A DNA stretch of 32,525 bases from Gemmatimonadaceae bacterium. GTDB lineage: Bacteria > Gemmatimonadota > Gemmatimonadetes > Gemmatimonadales > Gemmatimonadaceae. This document shows positions 1 through 6,643 of this stretch, in pieces. The notes beneath the pieces are model-generated. The model ran no database searches and was not told the DNA's origin. It saw only the letters and a list, made by a program, of their open reading frames with translations. The DNA is taken from the NCBI GenBank assembly GCA_025450815.1, contig JANWLO010000088.1:1-32525 (forward strand), in the 5' to 3' direction. The translations under genes and the position numbers were made by a program. Each line of letters begins with the position of its first letter. The first letter of the stretch is position 1.

Positions 1-1326
1 GACCCGGATCGCACGGACAACTGGGATCTCTACGTGATCGCGCCAACTCCCGGCGCAACCGCGCGCCAGCTCACGCACAATGATCTCGACGACAGCGATC
101 CGCAGTGGGAGAGCCGCGCAGTCTGGAGCCCGGATGGCAGGGAGATCGCGTTCTTGCAGGGCGGCCCCGACAGCCTGATCTACTTCTCGCTGCAGCGGCT
201 TGCCGTCGTCCCTGCTGCCGGCGGTCCGGTGCGAGTCGTGAGCCGTGCCTTGGATCGCAGCTTCGTGCATCCGGCGTGGTCCGCGGATGGCAAATCGATC
301 TACGCGCAGCTCGAAGACGATGGCTCGATGATTCTCGCGCGCGTGAGTCGCGACGGCGGCACGATCGAGCGCGTGCTGGACGGGCGACGCTCGATTGCGG
401 CGGTGACCGCCGGCGGGTCGCACGTCGCGATCGTGCAGAGCACCCCCACGCACCCGGATGAGCTCTTCGCCGTGGAGCGCGACAGTGCGCGCCAGCTCTC
501 CGATGCAAATCCGTGGCTGCGCGACATTCGGCTCGCCGAGCAGGAGCCCATTGCCGCGAAGAGCAAGGACGGCACGATCATTCACGGTTTTCTGATGCGA
601 CCGGCGGGCACCGATGCGGGCGAGCCACTGCCGACGATTCTTCGGTTGCACGGCGGGCCCGTGTCGCAATGGGAGAACGGCTTCGAGCTGTCGTGGCAGA
701 TGCTCGCCGCGCACGGCTTCGCGGTGGTGGGGATGAACCCGCGCGGAAGCTCCGGTCGTGGGCTGGCGTGGGCGACCGCGATCTACGCCCATTGGGGCGA
801 GAAAGACGTGCAGGACGTGCTCTCCGGCGTCGACTACGCCGTCGCCACCGGCATCGCAGACCCGAAGCGACTCGGCGTTGGCGGTTGGAGCTACGGCGCG
901 ATGCTCACCAACTACACCATCGCGACGGACACGCGATTCAAGGCCGCCATTAGCGGCGCCGGAATGTCAAACATCCTGGCCGGGTTCGGCACCGATCAAT
1001 ACGTGCGCGAATACACGGCCGAGTTGGGCGTGCCGTGGAAGCACCTCGACGCGTGGCTCCGCGTGTCCTACCCGTTCCTGCACGCGGACCGCATCGTCAC
1101 GCCAACTCTGTTCATGGGCGGCGATCTCGACTACAACGTTCCGCTGCAAAACGGCGAGCAGATGTACGAGGCGCTTCGCTCGCTCGGTGTCGAGAGCCAG
1201 CTCGTGATCTATCCGGGACAGCACCATGGCCTCACACGACCGAGCTTCCTGAGCGATCGGCTCACGCGCTACATCGCGTGGTACTCATCGCATCTCGGTA
1301 GCGGCGGCGCCACTGCGGATCGATGA
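1..1326 (+). CDS. S9 family (prolyl oligopeptidase-like) serine peptidase, 5' end outside the window
   Basis: Serine peptidase of the S9 / acylaminoacyl-peptidase type, expected to cleave short peptides. The frame is open from base 1, so the ORF-track start at 34 is internal and the gene begins upstream; 441 residues are visible. The first part carries PD40 propeller blades (WSPDGREIAF, PAWSADGKSIYA); the last ~250 residues are the alpha/beta hydrolase domain. The oxyanion region is RLHGGPV, the nucleophile lies in GGWSYGA (Ser297 of the visible fragment), the acid in GGDLDYNVP (Asp377) and the base in GQHHGL (His408/409). The signal peptide, if any, is not visible. It is closely related to the complete peptidase at 28294-30291, sharing RSLGV and PTLF-GGD blocks. 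Family assignment is firm; substrate is unknown. Confidence 0.93.
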   Translation, partial: DPDRTDNWDLYVIAPTPGATARQLTHNDLDDSDPQWESRAVWSPDGREIAFLQGGPDSLIYFSLQRLAVVPAAGGPVRVVSRALDRSFVHPAWSADGKSIYAQLEDDGSMILARVSRDGGTIERVLDGRRSIAAVTAGGSHVAIVQSTPTHPDELFAVERDSARQLSDANPWLRDIRLAEQEPIAAKSKDGTIIHGFLMRPAGTDAGEPLPTILRLHGGPVSQWENGFELSWQMLAAHGFAVVGMNPRGSSGRGLAWATAIYAHWGEKDVQDVLSGVDYAVATGIADPKRLGVGGWSYGAMLTNYTIATDTRFKAAISGAGMSNILAGFGTDQYVREYTAELGVPWKHLDAWLRVSYPFLHADRIVTPTLFMGGDLDYNVPLQNGEQMYEALRSLGVESQLVIYPGQHHGLTRPSFLSDRLTRYIAWYSSHLGSGGATADR

Positions 1327-1542
1327 ATACCGTGGAGCGGCTCACCTGATGAGTGCGCCAGCCCAGATTCGATCCGGTCCACATTCGGCGGCTGGAATCG
1401 GGCACCTGGTCGCTGAATCGAAACGCCTCATCGCGAAGTCGGAGTGCCGGCATTACGCTGCTAACTCCAATTGCAAGCTCGCGATGCGGCGTCGGGAAGA
1501 TAGAGCTCGAGTGCGGCGCGTCGATTGCATATGGAGAGGCTG

Positions 1543-2454
1543 ATGATTTCCACGACACATACGTTGCGCGCCCGGCCCATTGTCCTGATCGGCGGAATGC
1601 TCCTCGCCCTCGTTGCAGGCGCTTGCGCGCACAGGACGGTTGTGCCGCCGGAGCCGGGGATCGCCGACGTCGACAGCGCGCGTGCCGCGGAGCTCGCGGC
1701 TGAGGATTCGGCACTGCGCGCGGACAGCACTCGAGTGGATAGCATCGCGTCCCACGGCGATGTGGCGCCGGAATCGCCCCCCCGCGTGATGAGCTTCGAG
1801 TCGCGCGCGGACAGCCTCGACTTCGAAAACAATCGCCAGCTCGCAGAGGAATCGACGGGATTTCGCGTCATCGTGTCGCTGTTCGACCGCCATCTCTGGG
1901 TGGTGAACGGAACGGACACGCTTCGATCCGCGCCGGCAGCGGTCGCGATGGACTCGACGCTCGCGTTCGCGGGTCACGTCTGGAAATTCGAGACGCCTCG
2001 CGGCAAGCGAACCGTACGCGCCAAGTCGGAGAATCCGCTCTGGGTGCCGCCCGATTGGCACTACGCCGAGGTAGCGAAGGAGAATCACCTCGCACTGTCG
2101 CGCGTGCCGCTCAAGGGCTCCGTGAAGATCTCACACGGCAAGAAACTCGAGGTACGCCATCAACAGGTGGGTGTGGTCGTTCCGGATTCCGGCTGGGTGG
2201 CGTTACCACTGGATGAGGAGGTCGTGTTCGACGACACCCTCTACATGCCGCCGCTCGGCACGAAAAACCGCCGCATCTACGGGGAGCTCGGGAGCTATCG
2301 GCTCGATCTCGGCAGCGGCTATCTCATCCACGGAACACCCGAAGAGTCTACCGTGGGCGATGCGGTCACACACGGTTGCGTGCGTCTCAAGGAAGACGAC
2401 ATCGCGTGGCTCTACGAGAACGTACCGTTGGGCACGGGCGTCTACATCTACTGA
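1543..2454 (+). CDS. L,D-transpeptidase (YkuD domain) lipoprotein
   Basis: Cross-links peptidoglycan stem peptides, or attaches proteins to them, in the periplasm. The start is ATG 1543 rather than the TTG at 1525, because GGAGAGG lies just before it; this gives 303 residues. A hydrophobic segment (IVLIGGMLLALVAGAC) ends in a plausible lipobox, so Cys may be lipidated. Residues ~25-75 form an Asp/Ser/Ala-rich linker (DSARAAELAAEDSALRADS), typical of envelope proteins reaching into peptidoglycan. The C-terminal YkuD core has HGTPEES followed by the catalytic THGCVRL motif (Cys279) very near the end. Its stop is 11 bp from the convergent flavoprotein stop. The YkuD call is strong; the transpeptidase subtype (3-3 cross-link or protein anchoring) cannot be read. 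Confidence 0.92.
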   Translation: MISTTHTLRARPIVLIGGMLLALVAGACAHRTVVPPEPGIADVDSARAAELAAEDSALRADSTRVDSIASHGDVAPESPPRVMSFESRADSLDFENNRQLAEESTGFRVIVSLFDRHLWVVNGTDTLRSAPAAVAMDSTLAFAGHVWKFETPRGKRTVRAKSENPLWVPPDWHYAEVAKENHLALSRVPLKGSVKISHGKKLEVRHQQVGVVVPDSGWVALPLDEEVVFDDTLYMPPLGTKNRRIYGELGSYRLDLGSGYLIHGTPEESTVGDAVTHGCVRLKEDDIAWLYENVPLGTGVYIY

Positions 2455-2465
2455 ACGGCGCGGCT

Positions 2466-4067
2466 TCAACGAGTACGAAGCAGCTCCATCGCCGCGTTGC
2501 GTCCATTCACCGCCATCACGCTGCCGCCCGGGTGCGTCGCTGCGCCGCACAACCAGACGTGCGGCATTGGCGTGCGAGCTGTGAGTCGCTTCTCCCACAT
2601 GTGCGCGGGAAGAATGTCGCCCTGAAAGATGTGGCCGCCCGTGAGCCCGACTCGAGCCTCGATGTCGGGAGGGCCGAGCACTTCCACATCGATGATGGCA
2701 TCCGGCAAGTTCGAGGTGAAGCGCGCCATCGACGCGATCACGCGCTTCCCCACTTCCGTACGGCGTGAGCTCCAGTCGCCGCGCGCGAACGTGTGCGGCA
2801 CGTACTGCGCGAACACGCTCAGTGTGTGTACGCCCGGCGGCGCGACCGACGGGTCGTAGACAGTATGGAGGTATTGCTCCGTCCAGATACGGTCGGGGAG
2901 CTCTCCGGCGTTGGCGGCACGATGTCCGATCACCCACTCCTCGACCGTGAGCGGCGTGTTCACCTGCCCCGTGTGATGCGGCTCGTTCGTTCCTGGGCGC
3001 GCGCGATAATTCGGCAGCTCACGCAGCGTCATGTTCACCTTCACCGTAACGCCCTCGATCGGCACGGACTCGACCTGGGTGCGCCATCCAGCGTCGGCGG
3101 CGTCGCCGAGCAGTCGCAGCGTCACGCGAGGATCCGCGTTGGACACGACGTCGTGCGCGGCGATGCGTTCGCCTGACTCGAGCTCCACGCCAACTCCAGG
3201 TAGAATGCGCGCGACGCTCACCCCTGTTGCCACGACGGCGCCGGCCTCGCGCGCGATGTCGCAGAGGATGAACGAGATCATCCCCATGCCGCCGCGCACG
3301 TAGCCCCAGGTGCCGGGCATGTCGTACATCCGGCCCGAGGCGTGGTGGTACCAGACGGATGCCGTGCCCGCGTCCGTGGGCGATGCGTTCGTGCCGATGA
3401 CGCCCTGGCCGAGGTAGGCCATTTGCAGCCGCTCATCGCGAATGAAACGCTGTACGCACTCGAGCATCGACCATTCGTTTAGCAGCGCGCGCGCGTCGTG
3501 ATCGTCTCCGAGCCGCCGATCGATCTCCTCGCGCGTGGGCGCCGGGTCGAGCCAGAGGTCGCGATCGCCGGCGGGGCGCAGCGCCTCACGCAGTCGCGAC
3601 TTCACCGCCAACATTGCCCTCCACCCCTTCACGTCCGCTGGCGCCAGCTTGCGAACCTCTGCCTCACAGCGCTCGTCGTCGTTCCAGAGCTGAACGCTCG
3701 AGCCATCCTCGAAGGGCACGAACAGCCCGCCCGTTGCCGGCATCCAGTCGAAGCCGTGGGCCTCGAGGCCGAGCTCCTCGATCACTTTTGCGTGCAGCAA
3801 CCCGCACACGTACGCACAGGGCGAGAAACGAACACCGGGAAACGGCTCAGCCATAGTGCACGCGCCGCCCACGCGGTCCCGCGCTTCGAGCACGAGCACC
3901 CGCTTGCCCGCGCGCGCGAGGTACGCCGCGCAGGCCAACCCGTTGTGCCCCGCTCCGACTACAACGACATCCCAACTCGTTCGCGAGAGTGCCGAGACGG
4001 GCTCTGGGAGCCCGACCTTCCCGAGTTTTTGAGCCGCTGGTTGTGCCAAATGCTCGTGAGCCGCCAT
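2466..4067 (-). CDS. FAD-dependent oxidoreductase, PYROXD2 / phytoene desaturase-like
   Basis: A 533-residue flavoprotein of the amine-oxidase / CrtI superfamily. The Rossmann FAD motif VVVVGAGHNGLACAAYLA is at residues ~34-51 and is followed by VLVLEARDRVGGA. The C-terminal FAD-closing region reads LCGAATHPGGSVMAVNGRNA, which resembles the PYROXD2 (COG1233) branch more than true phytoene desaturases. No signal peptide or transmembrane helix is seen, so it is probably cytoplasmic or loosely membrane associated. ATG 4067 has no clear Shine-Dalgarno, and the ~30 residues before the Rossmann fold are poorly conserved in type, so a later start (Val near residue 25) is possible. No carotenoid genes are adjacent, so a carotenoid role is not supported. 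Substrate unknown. Confidence 0.88.
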   Translation of the reverse strand: MAAHEHLAQPAAQKLGKVGLPEPVSALSRTSWDVVVVGAGHNGLACAAYLARAGKRVLVLEARDRVGGACTMAEPFPGVRFSPCAYVCGLLHAKVIEELGLEAHGFDWMPATGGLFVPFEDGSSVQLWNDDERCEAEVRKLAPADVKGWRAMLAVKSRLREALRPAGDRDLWLDPAPTREEIDRRLGDDHDARALLNEWSMLECVQRFIRDERLQMAYLGQGVIGTNASPTDAGTASVWYHHASGRMYDMPGTWGYVRGGMGMISFILCDIAREAGAVVATGVSVARILPGVGVELESGERIAAHDVVSNADPRVTLRLLGDAADAGWRTQVESVPIEGVTVKVNMTLRELPNYRARPGTNEPHHTGQVNTPLTVEEWVIGHRAANAGELPDRIWTEQYLHTVYDPSVAPPGVHTLSVFAQYVPHTFARGDWSSRRTEVGKRVIASMARFTSNLPDAIIDVEVLGPPDIEARVGLTGGHIFQGDILPAHMWEKRLTARTPMPHVWLCGAATHPGGSVMAVNGRNAAMELLRTR

Positions 4068-4217
4068 GGCGGAATAGTGCCGATCACACGCCTTAGCGGG
4101 AAGGTGGATCTGTGGTAGAGCCCGCTAGCGAGCTAGTAGAAATGTGCAATAAATGCCGCAATCTGCCGTGAGTATTGCTCAACGCCGGCGGCACAAAGGT
4201 CTCTAACACCTTGATTT

Positions 4218-4229
4218 TTAAGTACTTAA
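4218..4229. promoter_or_regulatory. 12-bp AT-rich palindrome upstream of the pilin gene
   Basis: TTAAGTACTTAA is a perfect palindrome in the only AT-rich patch of the 276-bp gap between the divergent flavoprotein and pilin genes, about 115 bp before the pilin ATG. It could be an operator or simply an AT-rich promoter element. I see no well-spaced -35/-10 pair and no convincing -24/-12 (sigma-54) site in the gap. Confidence 0.3.
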
Positions 4230-4343
4230 TCTGTTTCGTCCGCTTGGTATCGGAGGTGCCTTGCTCAGTCCGTGAAACACCCGGCATCCTACCCCAACCC
4301 CAGCGGGTGCACGGGAACGCAAACACCTGTCACGGAGGGAACG

Positions 4344-4721
4344 ATGTCCCGTATGCGCAAGGGCTTTACCCTGATCGAGCTTCTGATCGTCGTGGTCATC
4401 ATCGGCATTTTGGCCGCGATCGCGATTCCGAAGTTCGCGAGCACGAAGGAAAAGGCGTATCTGGCTTCCGAGAAGTCGGATCTTCGCAACATGGCGACGT
4501 CGGAGGAGGCTTACTTCTCTGGCAACCAGATCTACAGCACGAATCTGAGCGACCTGAACTTCACGACTTCGCAGGGCGTGTCGATGTCGGGCATGGCCGC
4601 GGACGCGAAGGGCTGGAAGGCGACGTCGAGCCACATTGCGACGTCGAAGCAGTGCTACGCCGGCTTCGGCAGTCAGGCCGCTGCGACGACCCTCGACGGT
4701 ATCATCACCTGCGATCCGTGA
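4344..4721 (+). CDS. Type IV pilin (prepilin with class III/N-methylation signal)
   Basis: Major-pilin-like subunit, assembled into a type IV pilus or pseudopilus after cleavage and N-methylation by a prepilin peptidase. The start is ATG 4344 with GGAGG at 4334-4338; the track start at 4272 adds residues before the true leader. The leader MSRMRKG is followed by FTLIELLIVVVIIGILAAIA, so cleavage after Gly7 leaves Phe1 and the conserved Glu5. The product is 125 residues, about 118 mature. Two cysteines near the C terminus (KQCYAGFG and IITCDP) could form the D-region disulfide loop. No assembly ATPase, platform or secretin gene is in the window, so it stands alone, ending in its own terminator, which suggests strong monocistronic expression. 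Confidence 0.95.
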   Translation: MSRMRKGFTLIELLIVVVIIGILAAIAIPKFASTKEKAYLASEKSDLRNMATSEEAYFSGNQIYSTNLSDLNFTTSQGVSMSGMAADAKGWKATSSHIATSKQCYAGFGSQAAATTLDGIITCDP

Positions 4722-4760
4722 TCTGACGCGTCGCTCACGCGACGCCGCCAGCACGACGTG

Positions 4761-4791
4761 CAACGCCCCGCCGAATTTGCGCGGGGCGTTG
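4761..4791 (+). terminator. Intrinsic terminator of the pilin gene
   Basis: A perfect 11-bp stem, CAACGCCCCGC / GCGGGGCGTTG, with a 9-nt loop lies 40 bp after the pilin stop codon and is followed by a moderately T-rich tail (TTCGTTTCG). Position and stem strength support a Rho-independent terminator, although the U-tract is weak. Confidence 0.75.
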
Positions 4792-4804
4792 TTCGTTTCG
4801 GTGA

Positions 4805-5146
4805 GACGCCCGACGCGATTGCGCCGTTCCCCGTCACGATGAGCGGGCGTTTCGCGGCTGCAAGGAGTGCGGTCGCGCCCTCGACCGCTCCGCGATCGAG
4901 GACGCCGACACTCTCGTAGCGTGGCAGACGGAGGGGTCGGTGCCATCGCGAGACGATCCGCGCCTGTTGCGCATCTTGGGTGACGTCGCTGGGGACGGGG
5001 CCGGGCCGTCCGTTTCGTGCGAGGTGGAACGCTTCCTTGATGACATAGGGGATCTCCTCGAAGTTTTATCAGGGTGCAGAAAAACCAGGAACAGCGGGAC
5101 GCAGACTCGCCGAGGTGAACTGAGAGACGCAGGAGAGTGGGATTAA
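4805..5146 (+). pseudogene. Possible 5'-truncated gene remnant with a zinc-ribbon-like CxxC
   Basis: The frame is open for 113 codons directly behind the pilin terminator, but the only standard start is GTG 4940, well inside it. The translation looks protein-like in its first two thirds: GCKECGRALDRSA (a CxxC as in zinc ribbons) and later acidic, Leu-rich stretches such as RFLDDIGDLLEVL. Third-position GC is high until about 5040, then drops to AT-rich, repeat-containing sequence, as if a coding piece had been cut off. The opposite strand carries a competing 70-codon ORF (4834-5046) sharing the same third positions, so codon bias cannot decide between them. I do not recognise a family. It may be a remnant or non-coding. 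Confidence 0.25.
4834..5046 (-). CDS. Doubtful small Ser/Arg/Pro-rich ORF with a good ribosome binding site
   Basis: A 70-codon ORF antisense to the possible remnant at 4805-5146. In its favour, ATG 5046 is preceded by GAGGAG at a good spacing (GAGGAGATCCCCT-ATG). Against it, the product is low complexity and disordered-looking (MSSRKRSTSHETDGPAPSP) with no recognisable domain, as often seen for antisense shadows in GC-rich DNA. At most one of the two overlapping frames is likely to be real. Confidence 0.22.
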   Translation of the reverse strand: MSSRKRSTSHETDGPAPSPATSPKMRNRRGSSRDGTDPSVCHATRVSASSIAERSRARPHSLQPRNARSS

Positions 5147-5216
5147 AGTCTTCCCTGATGGACCCACCTGCCGGTTTGCCTCTGCGGCTCTGCGTATCCT
5201 CTGCGGCTCTGCGTCC
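5097..5216. repeat. Tandem CCTCTGCGGCTCTGCGT repeat with an inverted partner
   Basis: The 17-mer CCTCTGCGGCTCTGCGT occurs twice in a row (5179-5195 and 5198-5214, 2 bp apart). GGACGCAGA at 5097-5105 is the exact reverse complement of TCTGCGTCC at 5208-5216, and the longer flanks (GGACGCAGACTCGCCGAGG against GGACGCAGAGCCGCAGAGG) also match imperfectly. The unit is followed by a pyrimidine tract (CTCTTTTGTCTTTTTCTTTC). From memory, similar 'ctctgcggctctgcgt' intergenic repeats occur in other soil bacterial genomes; I cannot confirm this here. No transposase or target-site duplication is seen. Confidence 0.55.
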
Positions 5217-5392
5217 CTCTTTTGTCTTTTTCTTTCTTTTCAGAAACCTCTTATACGAGATCAGTTGTGCTTGGTGATCGGCACGGTGATTCCGGTGATG
5301 TCGGTTTCCTGAAACGCGTCAGTGCGTTCCCCTTCTTGATGACATCCGATCGCAGTGAAGCTCACATGAGCGTCCCGACCGAGCGGAAAACC

Positions 5393-5423
5393 AAAAAGCC
5401 CCTTCCGGGTTGGAAGAGGCTTT
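5393..5423 (-). terminator. Intrinsic terminator downstream of the 29-codon ORF
   Basis: Read on the minus strand, AAAGCCTCTTCC-AACCC-GGAAGGGGCTTT forms a 12-bp stem with one mismatch and a 5-nt loop, followed by TTGGTTTT. This is a strong Rho-independent terminator for minus-strand transcription. A second hairpin lies just before it at about 5431-5461 (CGCCTCTCCC pairing with GGGAGCGGCG, one mismatch). The A-run on the other side would also give some termination of plus-strand transcripts. Confidence 0.7.
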
Positions 5424-5477
5424 GATCCTTCGCCGCTCCCCGATTTGGTGGGAGAGGCGCTTCGGCATTTTAGTCGA

Positions 5478-5567
5478 TCATGCTCGCAGTCTCTTTCCCA
5501 CGCAGATAAGCCCCACGATAAGAAGGGGAATAAGGACTAGAGCAATGAGGACGAGCGACAGATTCAT
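5478..5567 (-). CDS. Candidate 29-residue hydrophobic small membrane protein
   Basis: Too short for the ORF track. ATG 5567 opens a 29-codon ORF that begins MNLSLVLIALVLIPLLIVGL, continues with ICVG and ends KRLRA before TGA. It is a single hydrophobic helix with a positively charged C-terminal tail, the general shape of small membrane proteins and type I toxins. Its GC content is near 50%, much lower than the neighbouring genes. It sits between a consensus -35 promoter (5636-5664) and a strong terminator (5393-5423), forming a complete ~250-bp transcription unit. Against it, no good Shine-Dalgarno precedes the ATG; CGGGA is about 18 nt away. The family is not recognised and function is unknown. 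Confidence 0.42.
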   Translation of the reverse strand: MNLSLVLIALVLIPLLIVGLICVGKRLRA

Positions 5568-5635
5568 GAGTACGATTGCAAAAGGTCCCGAGAAAAAAAA
5601 TACTTAGCCGTGATTTGCGAGGCGCTTCTCCGAAC

Positions 5636-5664
5636 TAGATACATTGTCGAGTCAGTGCTGTCAA
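5636..5664 (-). promoter_or_regulatory. Candidate sigma-70 promoter for the 29-codon ORF
   Basis: On the minus strand TTGACA (5664-5659) is followed after exactly 17 bp by TATCTA (5641-5636). The -35 is consensus and the -10 is weak. It would start transcription near 5629, giving a leader of about 60 nt that contains a run of eight T residues before the ORF at 5567. Confidence 0.45.
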
Positions 5665-5806
5665 CATCGCACCCCTGCCCATCCGGTCAGGTGCGCAACT
5701 CCTCAGGAAAAGCGGCACGCCGGAGTCTGCGCACTTGTCAGATCGGCCCGTAACGCACCATCGTAGTGCAGTCGTGTTGCACTCCCACTCAAACGAGGTT
5801 CTGACG

Positions 5807-6640
5807 ATGGCGAGCTCCGGCGGATCTTCCAACTATTCGTCGATGTCGGACGCCGACCTGCGCGCACTCGAGAAGGACGGCTCGCTCGCGCCGGCTGCCT
5901 GGCAGGAGGTGGTGGACGAGCTCGGGCGACGACGGCAGACTGGTGCGAGCACCGCGGCTCCGTCCGCGCCGGCCGCCGCCGCGCCAGCGCCGGCGCCAGT
6001 GGCTAGCGCCGCGCCTCCCGCGGGCGACGGCGACACGCGACTGTCCCAGGCCGTGCAGCATCTCCAGGCGCTGCTCGTCGCCGGCGAAACGCTCGTCGCT
6101 TACGCCGTGCAGCGGCGGCTGTTTGCGCTTCTGCACCGGCGCGTGCTCGTCGCTGCGACCAGCGGCCGTCTCATTCGCATCGAGCGCGGAATTTTCGGAG
6201 GCTACTCGCCATCGGACATGCGCTGGCAGGACATCGACAGTGCCAATCTCCGCGTCGGCATCTTCGGCGCCGATCTCACTGTCACCTCGCGCGGACGCCA
6301 GGATCTCGCGTCGTCCGGCCCCACGTCGGGAGCAATCGTGTCGCACGGACTGCGCAAGTCGCAGGCAGAGCAGGTCTATCGCGCGGCGCAGGCGCAGGAG
6401 CAGTCGTGGCGCGAGAAGCGCCGCGTGCGCGATCTCGACGAGCTGCGCGCCAAGTCCGGCGGTATCCAGCTCGGCGGCGGCGGCGGCAGCGGCGCCGGCC
6501 CGCTCGGCGCGGGCAGCGGCGGCGCCGCCGGTGATGATCCGCTCGCGCGTCTCCAGCGTGCAAAGGAGATGCTCACGGGCGGACTCATTACCGACTCCGA
6601 ATATGAATCGATCAAGGCGAAAATCGTCGATCGGATGTAG
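5807..6640 (+). CDS. PH-like / SHOCT domain protein
   Basis: A 277-residue protein of unknown role. ATG 5807 is preferred over the track start at 5735 because GAGG lies 8 nt before it and the extra N-terminal residues look untranslated. Residues ~10-45 form a short helical segment (SDADLRALEKDG); ~50-80 is an Ala/Pro linker. Residues ~85-190 look like a bacterial PH-like domain (RRVLVAATSGRLIRIERG). After a Gly-rich linker the C terminus is a SHOCT domain (LQRAKEMLTGGLITDSEYES), a short oligomerisation-type module normally at protein ends. No signal peptide is seen, so it is probably cytoplasmic. Its stop is 3 bp from the convergent TonB receptor stop. Domain calls are good; function cannot be stated. 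Confidence 0.85.
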   Translation: MASSGGSSNYSSMSDADLRALEKDGSLAPAAWQEVVDELGRRRQTGASTAAPSAPAAAAPAPAPVASAAPPAGDGDTRLSQAVQHLQALLVAGETLVAYAVQRRLFALLHRRVLVAATSGRLIRIERGIFGGYSPSDMRWQDIDSANLRVGIFGADLTVTSRGRQDLASSGPTSGAIVSHGLRKSQAEQVYRAAQAQEQSWREKRRVRDLDELRAKSGGIQLGGGGGSGAGPLGAGSGGAAGDDPLARLQRAKEMLTGGLITDSEYESIKAKIVDRM

Positions 6641-6643
6641 CGC

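Noticed and set aside
1327-1542. Possible gene or tRNA between the S9 peptidase and L,D-transpeptidase
   Set aside because: Short ORFs there have no ribosome binding site or domain, and no cloverleaf or T-loop consensus could be formed.
4245-4265. Possible -24/-12 (sigma-54) promoter before the pilin gene
   Set aside because: TGGTAT and TTGC are present but the spacing between GG and GC is wrong for either pairing.
5179-5214. CRISPR-like repeat
   Set aside because: Only two copies with a 2-bp gap, no spacers of regular size and no cas genes.
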